A DNA stretch of 26,653 nt from Folioceros fuciformis (Eukaryota; Anthocerotophyta; Anthocerotopsida; Anthocerotales): positions 39,665 to 66,317 of the forward strand of contig JBNGIO010005475.1 of assembly GCA_049999805.1 (NCBI GenBank). The letters are read 5' to 3'. Position 1 is the stretch's first letter. The number at the start of each line of letters is the position of its first letter. This document shows, in pieces, positions 1 through 9,770 of the stretch. The position numbers were made by a program, and so were the translations under genes. The notes beneath the pieces were generated by a model, which was given only the letters and a program-made list of their open reading frames with translations, was not told where the DNA came from and ran no database searches.

Positions 1-105
1 AAGGATCTTTAATGTTTGTGTTTTTTGTTTTGAAAACAACATATACAGGTGACATAATAAACCTAAAAAATTTGCTTAAAGAGGAGTTACATAAGTTCTC
101 GCAAC

Positions 106-1572
106 ATGGATCTATGTAAAAATTGTAAAGTGCCGACTGAGATGTTTGAGGATACAATGAACGGGGATGTCGTATGTAAATCATGTGGCTTAGTAAACGA
201 GGAACGTTTCGTTGACCCGAGGGCCGAATGGAGGAATTTCAGTGATGATGCTAACCTTTTTAAAGACGAGCGTGTGGGGGAGCCCATGCAGATGGATGAG
301 CTCGGAAATGGTGATCACGTAACAACTTTTATGAATACCGCTGGCACAAGGGGTGCAGTCCAAAGACTTCAAAAAATAAGAATGAGGGTAGATCAAACAA
401 TCAATATTGATCCTCACAAAGCTATGAAAGAGGCAGCAAGAATTACTCAAGCACTTGCCCAAAGTTTGCAATTGCCAGGGATTGTCGAAGATTTGGCATT
501 GAGCTTTTACAAGAAGTTAAATAAGGGCTCAAATAATGTTGCGCGTGTCGGTGCAGCTATTTATATAGCTTGCAAGCACCACAGGATGGTTCGGAGTTTA
601 CAGGACATTAGCAAATACAGCCATGGTAAGGTTAGAAAAGAGGACATTGGACAATTGGCAAAACACTTGGAAAGAATCCTAAACACAGAGCTACAGAAAG
701 AAGGAAGCGCCGAGCTAGCTAGGCCATCGTATGCATGTGCACAAGAAGACGCACAGTCGCAAGGCTTGGTCCTAGGGCATGTACAGGTGGCACAAGGAAA
801 TGCACAATATAGAGCACAAGTCCAAGCACAAGCGGAGGAAAAAGTACAAATGCCAGGGTTGCTCCCAGGGCATGCACAGGTGGCACAAGCAAATGTGCCA
901 ACCAAGGCACAGGTTCATGCGCAAGCACATGTACAAGCAAAGGCACAAGTCCATGTGCAAGCAAATGTACAGGCAAAGGTACATGTGCATCCGCAAGCAC
1001 AAGCAAAGGCACAAGTCCTTGCGCAAGCACATGTACAAGCACAAGCGAAGGCCCTATTCTTGGCACAAGGAGGACCACAAGTGCAAGCGGCGTGCATGGT
1101 GCAGATAGGGACAAAGACAAAAGATGATCAACAACCAAAAGATGAGCAACAAGTAGAATCAGAAGTTAAAGAATGTGTCCCGCAAATCAAAAAAAGCTTT
1201 AAGGCCGTTCAAGAGTTAACTTCTCAAGACAAAAACCCATATGAAGGGATACTAGCATATTGCTCATGGCAATCCAACGAGTTTAAACTAGATTATACAA
1301 CTTCAAAAGCAGTTAAGGAAGCTTTGTTGTTTGCTTTATACAACCTTGACATACGCAAGAGCCACAAAGCTATTGCAGGTGCAATTTTCTATATGATATT
1401 GCAAGTGTCTGAATCAAATCTCAAGAGGCAAGATATTGCAAAGGCTATTAGTATGTCTGATAGCACAATCAAAAGTACTTACAAGTTTATGTATCCGCAT
1501 GCATTCAAGATAATTCCATCGTGGTTTTTATCAAGGAAGCACTTTGATTTGAACAACTTGTCTTCTTCTTGA
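106..1572 (+). CDS. TFIIB-like general transcription factor with a repetitive insert
   Basis: A 488-residue uninterrupted frame beginning at an ATG in good context (aacATGG). Residues 1-30 form a TFIIB zinc ribbon (Cys 4, 7, 24, 27). Residues 36-50 contain a B-reader-like segment (RAEWRNFSDD). A first cyclin fold spans about 102-198 (ARITQAL, ARVGAAIYIACKHH). A second spans about 375-478 (LDIRKSHKAIAGAIFYM, SDSTIKSTYKFMYPHA, KIIPSWF). Plant TFIIB is normally about 310 residues with the two folds nearly adjacent. Here about 165 extra residues (about 205-370) separate them, rich in Gln, Ala, Val, His and Lys, followed by a charged linker. In the family, the ribbon and reader contact RNA polymerase II and the cyclin folds contact TBP and promoter DNA. 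The gene has no intron and AT-rich codons, unlike the GC-rich genes from 3.9 kb on, so it may be a retrocopy or lineage-specific paralogue. The family call is firm; activity and polymerase specificity (TFIIB versus BRF or pBRP type) are not decided. Confidence 0.88.
   Translation: MDLCKNCKVPTEMFEDTMNGDVVCKSCGLVNEERFVDPRAEWRNFSDDANLFKDERVGEPMQMDELGNGDHVTTFMNTAGTRGAVQRLQKIRMRVDQTINIDPHKAMKEAARITQALAQSLQLPGIVEDLALSFYKKLNKGSNNVARVGAAIYIACKHHRMVRSLQDISKYSHGKVRKEDIGQLAKHLERILNTELQKEGSAELARPSYACAQEDAQSQGLVLGHVQVAQGNAQYRAQVQAQAEEKVQMPGLLPGHAQVAQANVPTKAQVHAQAHVQAKAQVHVQANVQAKVHVHPQAQAKAQVLAQAHVQAQAKALFLAQGGPQVQAACMVQIGTKTKDDQQPKDEQQVESEVKECVPQIKKSFKAVQELTSQDKNPYEGILAYCSWQSNEFKLDYTTSKAVKEALLFALYNLDIRKSHKAIAGAIFYMILQVSESNLKRQDIAKAISMSDSTIKSTYKFMYPHAFKIIPSWFLSRKHFDLNNLSSS
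763..1095 (+). repeat. Degenerate hexanucleotide/90-bp repeat inside the TFIIB-like gene
   Basis: Two related segments about 90 bp apart (around 770-815 and 860-905) encode GHVQVAQGNAQ and GHAQVAQANVP. They are followed by a degenerate six-base repeat (GCA/GTN followed by CAA/CAT/AAG). From residue 268 to 316 it gives strictly alternating Ala/Val and Gln/His/Lys/Asn. Several other frames on both strands are also free of stops here; these are by-products of the repeat. Confidence 0.85.
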
Positions 1573-1808
1573 ATTATGTTGAATATTTATTTAAGTATTT
1601 AATTAATTCATTTATTTTGAAGAACCAAATTTAACTTTAACGTCGACAAACTTATTGTCTTCTACTTAAATTAAGCTTAACGTTCATTAGCTCTAATTCA
1701 TTTTGATTTGTTGGTTAGATACATTTCGTACTATGGCTTGTTGGTAACATTTGATGGATTTTAGAATATTTTCTATGCTAGAGGACTCTTAGCTTCCATA
1801 AAGTTTTA

Positions 1809-1908
1809 NNNNNNNNNNNNNNNNNNNNNNNNNNNNNNNNNNNNNNNNNNNNNNNNNNNNNNNNNNNNNNNNNNNNNNNNNNNNNNNNNNNNNNNNNNNN
1901 NNNNNNNN
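1809..1908. other. Assembly gap, 100 N
   Basis: Exactly 100 N, a conventional placeholder for a gap of unknown size. The 47 bases before it (1762-1808) are identical to the 47 bases after it (1909-1955), so the two contig ends probably overlap. Confidence 0.97.
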
Positions 1909-2367
1909 TAGAATATTTTCTATGCTAGAGGACTCTTAGCTTCCATAAAGTTTTACTTCAATTATAATTAATATTCATTTATAAAGATTAGGTTGGTGCT
2001 AGTTGTTGTAAGTTTATGTGAACATGGCGTTAGTTTACTGAACTTGGTAATAGTTTACCGTTTTGCTTAACTTTCTATCATGTCCATTATTACAATATAA
2101 GTTTACATAAGTTGGATCTCATACCATCACAAGGTTAATGAAATACAGAAACAAGTAGCTCTTTGGGTCTTTTCTCCATAGTTTGTTGAAATGTGCTGCC
2201 TATCATCTACTATGTCTCCAACATGTCTGTCTTGAAGTAAGTAGACAAGATCTTCTAAGGGTTTGATTCGTTGTAATTTTGCTTGCGACTGTCCTCCATC
2301 TCTCTAATGATCATTACATCTTGCCATTAGGCTACAATGATTGCAAATGAGGTTTGCCTCATCACCT

Positions 2368-2583
2368 CTTTTGTGTGCCAAGCTTTGATGCTTCAAACTA
2401 CTCTTTGCTTTATCACTTGTTTCTTTATACCTAGCTTGCTACTGTTAATGAGTCTACCTTGGTAGACTTGTCGACTCTTCTTGTGTTCCAAGCGCTGAAG
2501 CTTCATACTACGCTTTGCTTTGTCACTCTTAGCTTTTTCTTGTACTTAGCAGATTACTATTAATGGGTCTATCTAGTTGAACT
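2368..2583. repeat. Imperfect tandem duplication, period about 110 bp
   Basis: A segment starting near 2368 (TTGTGTGCCAAGC...) is repeated with changes from about 2478 (TTGTGTTCCAAGC...). Both copies include CTTTGCTTTRTCAC and a TTAATGRGTCTA block and end near ACTT. Confidence 0.7.
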
Positions 2584-2810
2584 TCGAAGCCCCAATTTCG
2601 AATCGCACTCTCTTGTACCTTAGTGTGGATTAAATGGAGAGGAGTGTGTAAATTTAGATTGTCCATGAACTCCTTACCTCTTGATTGTGTGCAACAAATT
2701 GCAACATTCCTACTTTGAAATGTATCATAAGTGTTGGATGAGACTATGAAGAAAGGTTGTTTCTTTGTCTTGGACTATGTTGCTACGAAGCAATAAGTGT
2801 GGGCACTTTG

Positions 2811-2842
2811 TTTATAAGTTGGTCGCTTTATAAGTTGGTCGC
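2811..2842. repeat. Perfect 16-bp tandem duplication
   Basis: The unit TTTATAAGTTGGTCGC occurs twice in direct succession. It has no associated gene. Confidence 0.9.
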
Positions 2843-3883
2843 TCTCCTTACTGTCAAGGGTCTGTGGTGACTTACTCGTCTTCTGACACCAGAAATGTAA
2901 ATGGACTGCTCATCAACCTTGGCTGGCTTTGAAATTTGTTCTTCTAAGATTGATTTTCACAACAAAATATCTACATGAAGTAATAAAAGATGGAAAGTCC
3001 TATCTACTTCAAAAGATTGGAGTAATAACTTGAGCTAGACCAAAGGCCAAAAAAGGGGACTAGCTCTTCGAACATCATTCTCAAAAACTACCTACTGCTT
3101 CTAAAATGTCATGATGTGGAATAACAAAAGACCTACCTACCACATTGCTTGTTGTTGTTCTAAAAACCACATTGGCCAATGTTCTTTATAAAGCAATAGA
3201 TAACCATTGTCGAAAGAAGGCCACCACCGAGGAAAGAGGGAGAACACCATTCCTATGACTCTAACAAACCTTGGCACACTCCTTGATGAATCTTGAAAAG
3301 TCTTTGCCCATAGCCTATGAGTCTCAAGAGCAAGGGAGATGAAAGCATGCTCACCTTGTAGGAAAAATACTTATGGATTTTGGTGCTAACACAACTCTCC
3401 ACCGTCTATTCAGGGGTTGATAATGACGTGCTCACAGATCAAATTCCTAGTAGGATCTATGACAACCACATCAACAAGACAAACCTATTCCTATTCCCTT
3501 AGTAAGAGAAAGTCGACTCTAAGTGAAACCCCATTGCACAAAGAATATAAATGCTCCTTATACAGAAGGAAGAAACTCGTACTCCCTAACCATTCAAAAT
3601 ATGACACCATTGAGAATATAACATCATGGTTGGCAATATGGCAATTTCTAATCATGGTATCTCATCTAACCATGGTATCTCAAACCACATCACGGATAGC
3701 CCTAATCATTGAGAACATGATATTTAAATCCCATAATGAATGGCTCTAGTGATCGAGAATCATAATGGCAATGCGTTGCACCAAAGGCAGGGGCAACGGG
3801 CCACTGCATAATGTTATCTAGATGACAACGGGGTTCTACCGTGCTGCCAATTCATTCCAATCGAAGTCCACTTCATTCCAGCT

Positions 3884-6800
3884 TCAAGCGGACCACGTCA
3901 AGTCGAAGTCCTGGCCGACAGACAAGTCGAGGCCGGTAATGTCCGTCCGGAAGGTGGACGGCTCGAAGGCCACTGTCACAAGACGAGACGCCGGCTTTCC
4001 GTTGATGTGCAGACGGGAGGGCGCGGATCTCAGTCCCAGGACAGTGACTGTCTGCACCGTCAACCCTGCCTTGAGCGCGTATCCTCCAGATCGCCCGACT
4101 CGAGCTGACACAGAGCCTCCAGCGCGGGGAGACAGCTGGGCCGAGTATTTGACGAAGGTCGACTTCCATCTGGCAATCCGCATCTGCACCTCCTCCTCGC
4201 TGTCCACGAAGAGCGTTCCGTGGGCGGCCTGCAAATCGCTCGTCTCCAGCGAGAAAGCCAGCAGCAGTGTGAACGGGGTTTTCCGGGCCAGGGCCGTCGT
4301 CAGTCTCACTTGTTGCAAGGGAAGAATGGAGCCTTCGTGGACATGTACGTTGATCACCTCCAACGGGGCCGGCAGTGTGTGGTAGGACCCCTTGGGGCTG
4401 CTGATGCGCGTGGAGTCGAAGAGGTTGTACCAGGTGCCGTTGGGGAAGTATGCCCTAACTGACGTCGCTCCGTCTTCCAGGACTGGCGAGACGAGAACCG
4501 AGGGGCCGAGCAGCATCTGGCGGTTGATCTGCAGGGTCTCGGGTTCCTCGGGGAAGCGGAAGAATAGGGGCCGGGCAATGGGATGCCCGGTCATGTGGGC
4601 CTCGAAGGCCAGGGTGTAGAGGTAGGGCAGGAGCCTGTAGCGGAGACCAAGTGCGGCGTTGGCGGACCTGGTGACGGATTTCCAGAGGTACAGTTCCTGG
4701 TGAGGACTGTTGATGTCCGCGTGGTTCCGGGAGAAGGGGTAGAATGCGCCCAGTTGGATCCATCGGTTGCATAGTTCTTCTGTGGTGCCGCCGATGAACC
4801 CGCAGATGTCTGCACCCACCATGGGGACCCCGAATAGGCCAGAGTTGAGGGTACTGACGATGGAGTAGGCCAGGTCGTTGAAGGTGGCTCCGTTGTCCCC
4901 GGTCCAGTGGGCTGTGTATTTACCAGAGCCGAGGAAGGTGGATCTCGACAGAAGGAAGGGCCTCGTGCCTAGGGTAGATTTTAGGGCTGCTTCCGTGGCG
5001 ATGGACTCGGTGAGACCATATAGGTTGTGGGCGTTATACTCCAAGATATCTTTGTAGTGTCTTGCGCTGGTGGCGATGGTCTTCACTCCCAAGTCTCGGT
5101 GTTCCCCGCCGTAATTTATCTTGTAAGGAGGCTCGTCATACAAGGTTGGGTTGGAGGAGTCACATACCAGACAGCACACAGTCTGCCGGGTAGGGTCCGG
5201 GCATGATGTATTTGTGGGAAGGGAGCATTTCCTGCCGCTGCAGAAGTTGGACGCCTCGTTCATGTCGATCCACAGGCCGTCGAAGGGTACCTGCTGGTGG
5301 AAGTCTGATATTTCCCTGGCCCAGTAGTCTGGCGTTGTGGGGTTGAGGAAATCCGGGAAGTACACTGGGCCTGGCCACACTTGAGCAAGATAGTTGTCCC
5401 CCTGATAGTCCTTGATGTATATATCGGACTCCAGCCCACGGAGGAATGTGGTGTAGTTGTAGTCGGTCTTGATGCCTGCATGAATGTGTGTAGGCAAGTT
5501 GTTAGGCATTCACACTCCTGACGAGAGTCCTTTCGATTCAGATGGCAAGGAAAGCTGGCAAGGGATACGTGTACTACCAGGATCGACAATCACAACATAC
5601 TTCTGCCCGTCGGCATGTAGTCGGTTCACAAAGTTGCGTAGTTTATCCTTGGGGAAGTTGACTGAATCCGTGGTGAAGTCTCGCCAGCCGTTCATGTAAT
5701 CTATGTCAGTCCACATCACTTCCAGCGGCAAATTTGCCTTCTTGTAGTTTGCAACCACCGACTCCAATTCCTCCACGTTCCTGTAACCATACTTGCACTG
5801 ATGGAAACCTGAAGAATGAAGCATGAGGGTTTCCGAAGTTTGTGAGCTTGTTTCGTTCGGTGAACATCTATTCCGGGAAAGCGACACAACACAAGGGAAA
5901 AGATTTGGGTTCTTACCGAAGGACCAGTATGGCATGGGCGCAGGCTTTCCTACAATTTCAGTGTATTGAGAAACAACTGACATTGGGAATGGGCCCGCAA
6001 AGTAGTACAGGTCCAGAACACCTCCCACAATCCGATAGGTCAGAGAGTCATTCCCATATGTGACGTCCATGCCGTTGCTGTTTAGGAGCAGCACACCATG
6101 TGAAGAACCACCTTCTCTTACATCCAGATAGAAGGGAAAAGACCCATAGAGATCTATGTCTATAGATAAGCTGGGGATATCTGCAGCCCAGAGCGTGTAG
6201 GTTCTGCCATGCGAGAGTCGGAGTCCATCAGGACGAGTACTTTCACCCAGCCCATAAAGCGATGCACTCGTAGGAACTTGTGTTGATAGCTCCAAGTACT
6301 GATCCTTGAACACCAGACTGCCGAAAACATCTTGGGCTTCTCCTCCTGCGGCTGGAGGGGTTGTGTTGAACAATACCTCTCCAGTTGCCCGTCTGGTGAT
6401 GGCAAAACCAAAGGGATCAACGGTGTAGGAGAACTCCAGGTGCCTCGAAGAAAAGCTCGTCTCTCCTGTTTTGAGCTGGAGAGGATCGGGACCCTTGTGT
6501 CGGGGAATGACATCGTCGGGTATTTCCCATCTGTCATCATTGGCGTCTGTAATGTGGACATGCAGCCTGTCAGCAGTTTCGTACCTGCACCAACAGAACC
6601 ATTTTGGATTATTGGCAGGACGCAGAATAGGAGACACAAGAAAGCCCTTTCTCTTTTGTAGCCAGTCACTCCCAGACTAGAGAGCGAAGTACCTGACGAC
6701 CAGTCTCAGCAATGCAATATCATCACCGTAAGTCTTTGTCGGCTCGATCACCTTCAGGGTCGCAACAATCGTGTCTCCAACCACGGTGTCGCTGATTGAT

Positions 6801-6898
6801 GTAAGGCGATATCCATTCCCCACATTTCCAGTAGCCAGAGAGCAGACAGCCAAAAAGCCAGCAAGGAGGAATGCAACACTGGCTGCAGATGGCCCCAT
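3884..6898 (-). CDS. GH31 alpha-glucosidase (plant AGLU/XYL type), secreted
   Basis: Four exons on the minus strand: 6898-6693, 6584-5917, 5808-5578 and 5475-3884. The GT-AG introns are 108, 108 and 102 bp (6692-6585, 5916-5809, 5577-5476). Joined phases are consistent and give 898 residues, near the roughly 900-915 of plant homologues. Glycoside hydrolase family 31 enzymes remove terminal alpha-linked glucose or xylose. The nucleophile motif WIDMNEAS (Asp about 439), acid/base motif HWTGDN (Asp about 562) and the second signature GADICGFIGGTTEELC are intact. WTDIDYM resembles alpha-glucosidases more than alpha-xylosidases, while a Cys-rich insert after the nucleophile (CSGRKC, CCLVC) recalls the xylosidase-like group, so substrate is open. 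The start at 6898 has a strong context (ACCATGG) and begins a hydrophobic signal peptide (ASVAFLLAGFLAVCSLA), implying secretion to vacuole or apoplast. An in-frame ATG 24 codons upstream (6970) has a weaker context. Intron 2 has no in-frame stop, so its retention would insert 36 residues. Confidence 0.93.
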
Positions 6899-8448
6899 GG
6901 TGGAGAGGCAAGGGCTCTGTCCCCTCCCTCCAACTTCGGTGCCTGAGACTCCACCCTGCTCAGCAGCCATACACCAGACTCTCCCTCAGAGTCCGCACGT
7001 ACCGACCATGCATGGCAATCTCGAAATAAGATATCATCAACAACAATCAGAAGAATGGGCTCCATGATTGGATTCTTCGCCTTCACTCTAATAAGGAGAA
7101 AGAGAGCAAAAGCAGGATACAAATGCAAGCACTGCTAACCACGACTGATCCGGAGCAAGACAAAAGAGCCTGAGGCCACCGCATTCTGGTGCCTCTTCAG
7201 CATCGTATGACCCACATTGCCCAGATCGTAATAAAGCTTCGCACATGGACCTGAAGAACAGGTACATACCTGGCGAGGGAGCGGAGGATCAATCCAGGCG
7301 CTCGGCCGGACCGGGAAGAGGTTGTGTGGGCAATCAAGTCTGCGGGACGGTGGCGCATTTGGGAGTTATCTCCGCACCTGTGGAAGGATGATTCCCACGG
7401 GGCAGGCGGAAGACCTGACCTATGCGAGGTCCGTACCCGAGCAAAACTGTTGCTTGACAGGAAAGCCAAGCCGGCAATCTCTCACCTGCTGCCGTGCCCG
7501 TAGCCGCGAATCAGAAACAAGGTGGACGCCAACGGCCTCGCCGCATTCTCAAGATGTGCCTAATCCACTCTCCAACAACTGACCGTCAGCCGCAATGTCT
7601 CCTCCTAGACATAGCGAGTAGTCCTGCTCAGTCGTATCGGAGCAGGATACGCTCAACTGCAGAAAAATCCAGCGTCCTGCATCCGACATTTGGCAGCTTC
7701 GGCCCTGACACCGAGAATGATTGACTGCACCAGGTCGAGTGCGGCCAAGCGCGGCTACACTTGGCTCTCTGTCACAGGTTTCTGACCCTTGGTGCAAAGC
7801 GTTCAGGAAGACGTGTGTGAATGGGTCTCTTCAATGATGTACAATTTCATCAGGCACAAGCTACATCCGTCGGAGGAAGAGTACAGGATCACCTCAAGGA
7901 TCTCATCCTCCCATGCGAAGCGCTATTCGTACGGCTTGCGTGTAATTCCTACAAGATGAAGAGGACGTTAGTGGATGAGCCTCGATCACGCGACAAAGAT
8001 TTCCAATGCACCTCAACTCTTGGGTGGAGGGCCGCTAATTGACACGAATCTTGAGAAGCTGCTTGATCAATGTGCCTGCCCGTGCATCAAACCTTAGGCA
8101 GAGAAAATGGATAACTTACATGACTCATCAACTATAGTGTTCACACCCGGTACTACACAGCACTTTGTACGATGGCAGTTTTGCCGCAGCATTTGCCTCC
8201 AGCACAGAGGCCCCACCAAAACCTCCTTCACCGTACAAAATTACGGGAGCGAATAATCTCCACTAGTGTAGAGACCCCTTTGACTACTTGCCAAAAGGTC
8301 TTCTTATAAGAAGAAAATTTTCCTCCGGCTGGATCTGCGACACCAGGGCAGCTAGCATGGAGCCCCAACGTCACACTCTGCACTAAACTCTCGTGCACCT
8401 AGTATTTAATACTTGTCAGAAAAGAAAATCACCACCTCCATCTTTCCA

Positions 8449-8496
8449 CACTTCCAAGTTCCAGTCCAGTTGCACTTCCAAGTTCCAGTCCAGTTG
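8449..8496. repeat. 24-bp perfect tandem duplication
   Basis: A 24-bp unit beginning CACTTCCAAGTTCCAG is present twice without change (8449-8472 and 8473-8496). Confidence 0.9.
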
Positions 8497-8947
8497 GAAA
8501 GCACAGTGGAACTGCCATGAAATGCTTCAGCATTGTGACGAATTTAGAGTCAAATGTGACAAATTTAGAGTCAAATGTGACGAATTTAGAGTCAAATACT
8601 GTCATCTTCTAAAGGTGGTGCGGCCTCAATCTCATGCTGCATCTTTCTTCCTCGTTCACACATAGGCCCAGAAACACAAGTTCAACATGACTCGTTGATC
8701 CCATTTGGTGCTTGTGAGCAAAAACATATCAGGCATTTTCAACTCCGTACTTCCTTACTCCCAGGCTATTGTCCAGCTGAAAAGAACAGTTGCCCTGCCA
8801 TGAATGTGTTCAGCACCGTAACGAATCTAAAGCCACAGGCTGTCTTCTTCTGAAGGTGGTGATGCGGGTTCAATCTCATACAGCATCGTTCTTCCTCTCG
8901 CAAACATGGCACGTAAACACAAGTTCAACATGATTAATAGATCCCAT
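8485..8947. repeat. Diverged tandem segmental duplication
   Basis: About 8485-8704 and 8769-8947 align along their length. Shared blocks include CTGCCATGAA, ACGAATYTARAG, CTTCTRAAGGTGGTG, TCAATCTCAT, TCTTCCTC, AAACACAAGTTCAACATGA and GATCCCAT. The first copy carries an extra 21-bp triplication. No gene is evident in either copy; it may be an untranslated or promoter duplication or a fragment of an old element. Confidence 0.8.
8536..8598. repeat. 21-bp repeat, three copies
   Basis: Unit TGACRAATTTAGAGTCAAAT plus one base, three copies with one internal change. The matching position in the second segmental copy (about 8820) has a single copy, so the amplification came after the larger duplication. 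Confidence 0.9.
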
Positions 8948-9499
8948 GGTCCCTCCACATGCTTTGGCAGCAGAACGTAAGTGTAACGAAACCATCATGG
9001 TGAGAACAATACTGTGCTTTCATAACACACGGTACGCAATAAAACAAGATAGCAGCTTACCAGGTTACCGACATGCCTTCCAGGTGAACACCAGATTCAA
9101 GATTGGGGTCACTTTACTCCAAATGCACCACTTTCAGGCATCGTCAACTTGGGAGCCTTGGTTCTCAGTTATATACCACATTCTCTATGTTAGCCTAAGC
9201 CTGCAATCTCGGCAGCAGTGTGCAGAGAGAGACAGGTGAGTGCATTCATCACAGACCTGGGCCGGTCTGCCTTTGCTTGCTGCCTTTCTATGAGAGGATA
9301 CAGTTAATAAGAGATGGCAGCAAACCTGGGGCTGTATTCGAGCTCTGGTAACGCATATCTGGCAATCGAGACCTATCCCATCCCATCCCATCCCTCCTGA
9401 TGTCCATGAATCATCCTTTTCCATTTGTCCACAAGTTGCCGTCGCTGTCCTAGCAGTCTGGGGTTGTGGACTTGAGCAAAATTCTCTCCCACGACAGCC

Positions 9500-9770
9500 C
9501 TTGTCGCAGTCCTGAAGGAACACAGTGTGGACCTTGCTCAACATCCAGATCACAAACAAAACTTTTTCCAACCCATCTGTACTTCCCGAAGAGAAACTTG
9601 ATTCCTGCGGCATACAATTCAATATGAGAGTGATCCATTACGGTTCTGGCATATCCATCGATCCTGTTGACAAATTCCTGTCGTGGGACGGCCGGAAATG
9701 ACAGTTGCTCCACTGTTATCCGTGGCACGTCTAGGCGTTCCCGTTCGAACAAGGCTTGTTGCTGTATGAC
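9500..9770 (-). CDS. Unidentified coding-looking exon
   Basis: The minus-strand frame from about 9764 down to about 9500 reads like real protein, with balanced composition: DVPRITVEQL, RQEFVNRIDGYARTVM, IELYAAGIKFLFGKYRW. I do not recognise the family. There is no ATG; a stop (TAG) lies upstream in frame, and a good acceptor (CATACAG followed by CAACAAGCC) sits just before the conserved-looking part, so it is probably an internal or last exon. A donor-like CAAG/GTCC occurs near 9533; otherwise the frame runs to a stop at 9450. A possible first part lies at 10336-9950: an open frame with transit-peptide-like composition, then a different-frame segment (KLFVRLNLSKKFKDFARN) ending in a good donor-like site (GGAG/GTAGGTGAG, about 9953). 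The frames do not join cleanly, so the gene model is incomplete or the gene is broken. Confidence 0.35.

Larger units (their letters stand above)
1573..3880. other. AT-rich gene-poor stretch
   Basis: No conserved protein, RNA gene or clear element recognised. It holds an assembly gap (1809-1908), an imperfect tandem duplication (about 2368-2583) and a perfect 16-bp duplication (2811-2842). A 110-codon open frame at 3417-3749 has no recognisable domain. The texture suggests decayed transposon sequence, but no domain was found to prove it. Composition shifts to GC-rich at about 3.8 kb, just past the end of the glycosidase gene. Confidence 0.6.
6971..9440. other. No recognised gene; probable glycosidase 5' region plus duplicated sequence
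   Basis: 6899-7200 probably contains the 5' untranslated region and promoter of the minus-strand glycosidase; no convincing TATA box was found. Open frames here (for example 82 codons at 7549-7797 minus, 73 codons at 7821-8042 plus) show no domain or splicing pattern. 8449-8947 is occupied by short tandem repeats and a diverged duplication listed separately. A CCCAT run lies near 9377-9392. Confidence 0.5.

Noticed and set aside
719-1138. Several open frames in other phases over the TFIIB insert
   Set aside because: By-products of the hexanucleotide repeat; the plus frame is fixed by the zinc ribbon and both cyclin folds.
5809-5916. Extra 36 residues (KNPNLFPCVV...) in the glycosidase
   Set aside because: They are flanked by a perfect donor (G/GTAAGA) and acceptor (TTCTTCAG/G), and removal restores the family motif WSFGFHQC, so this is an intron.
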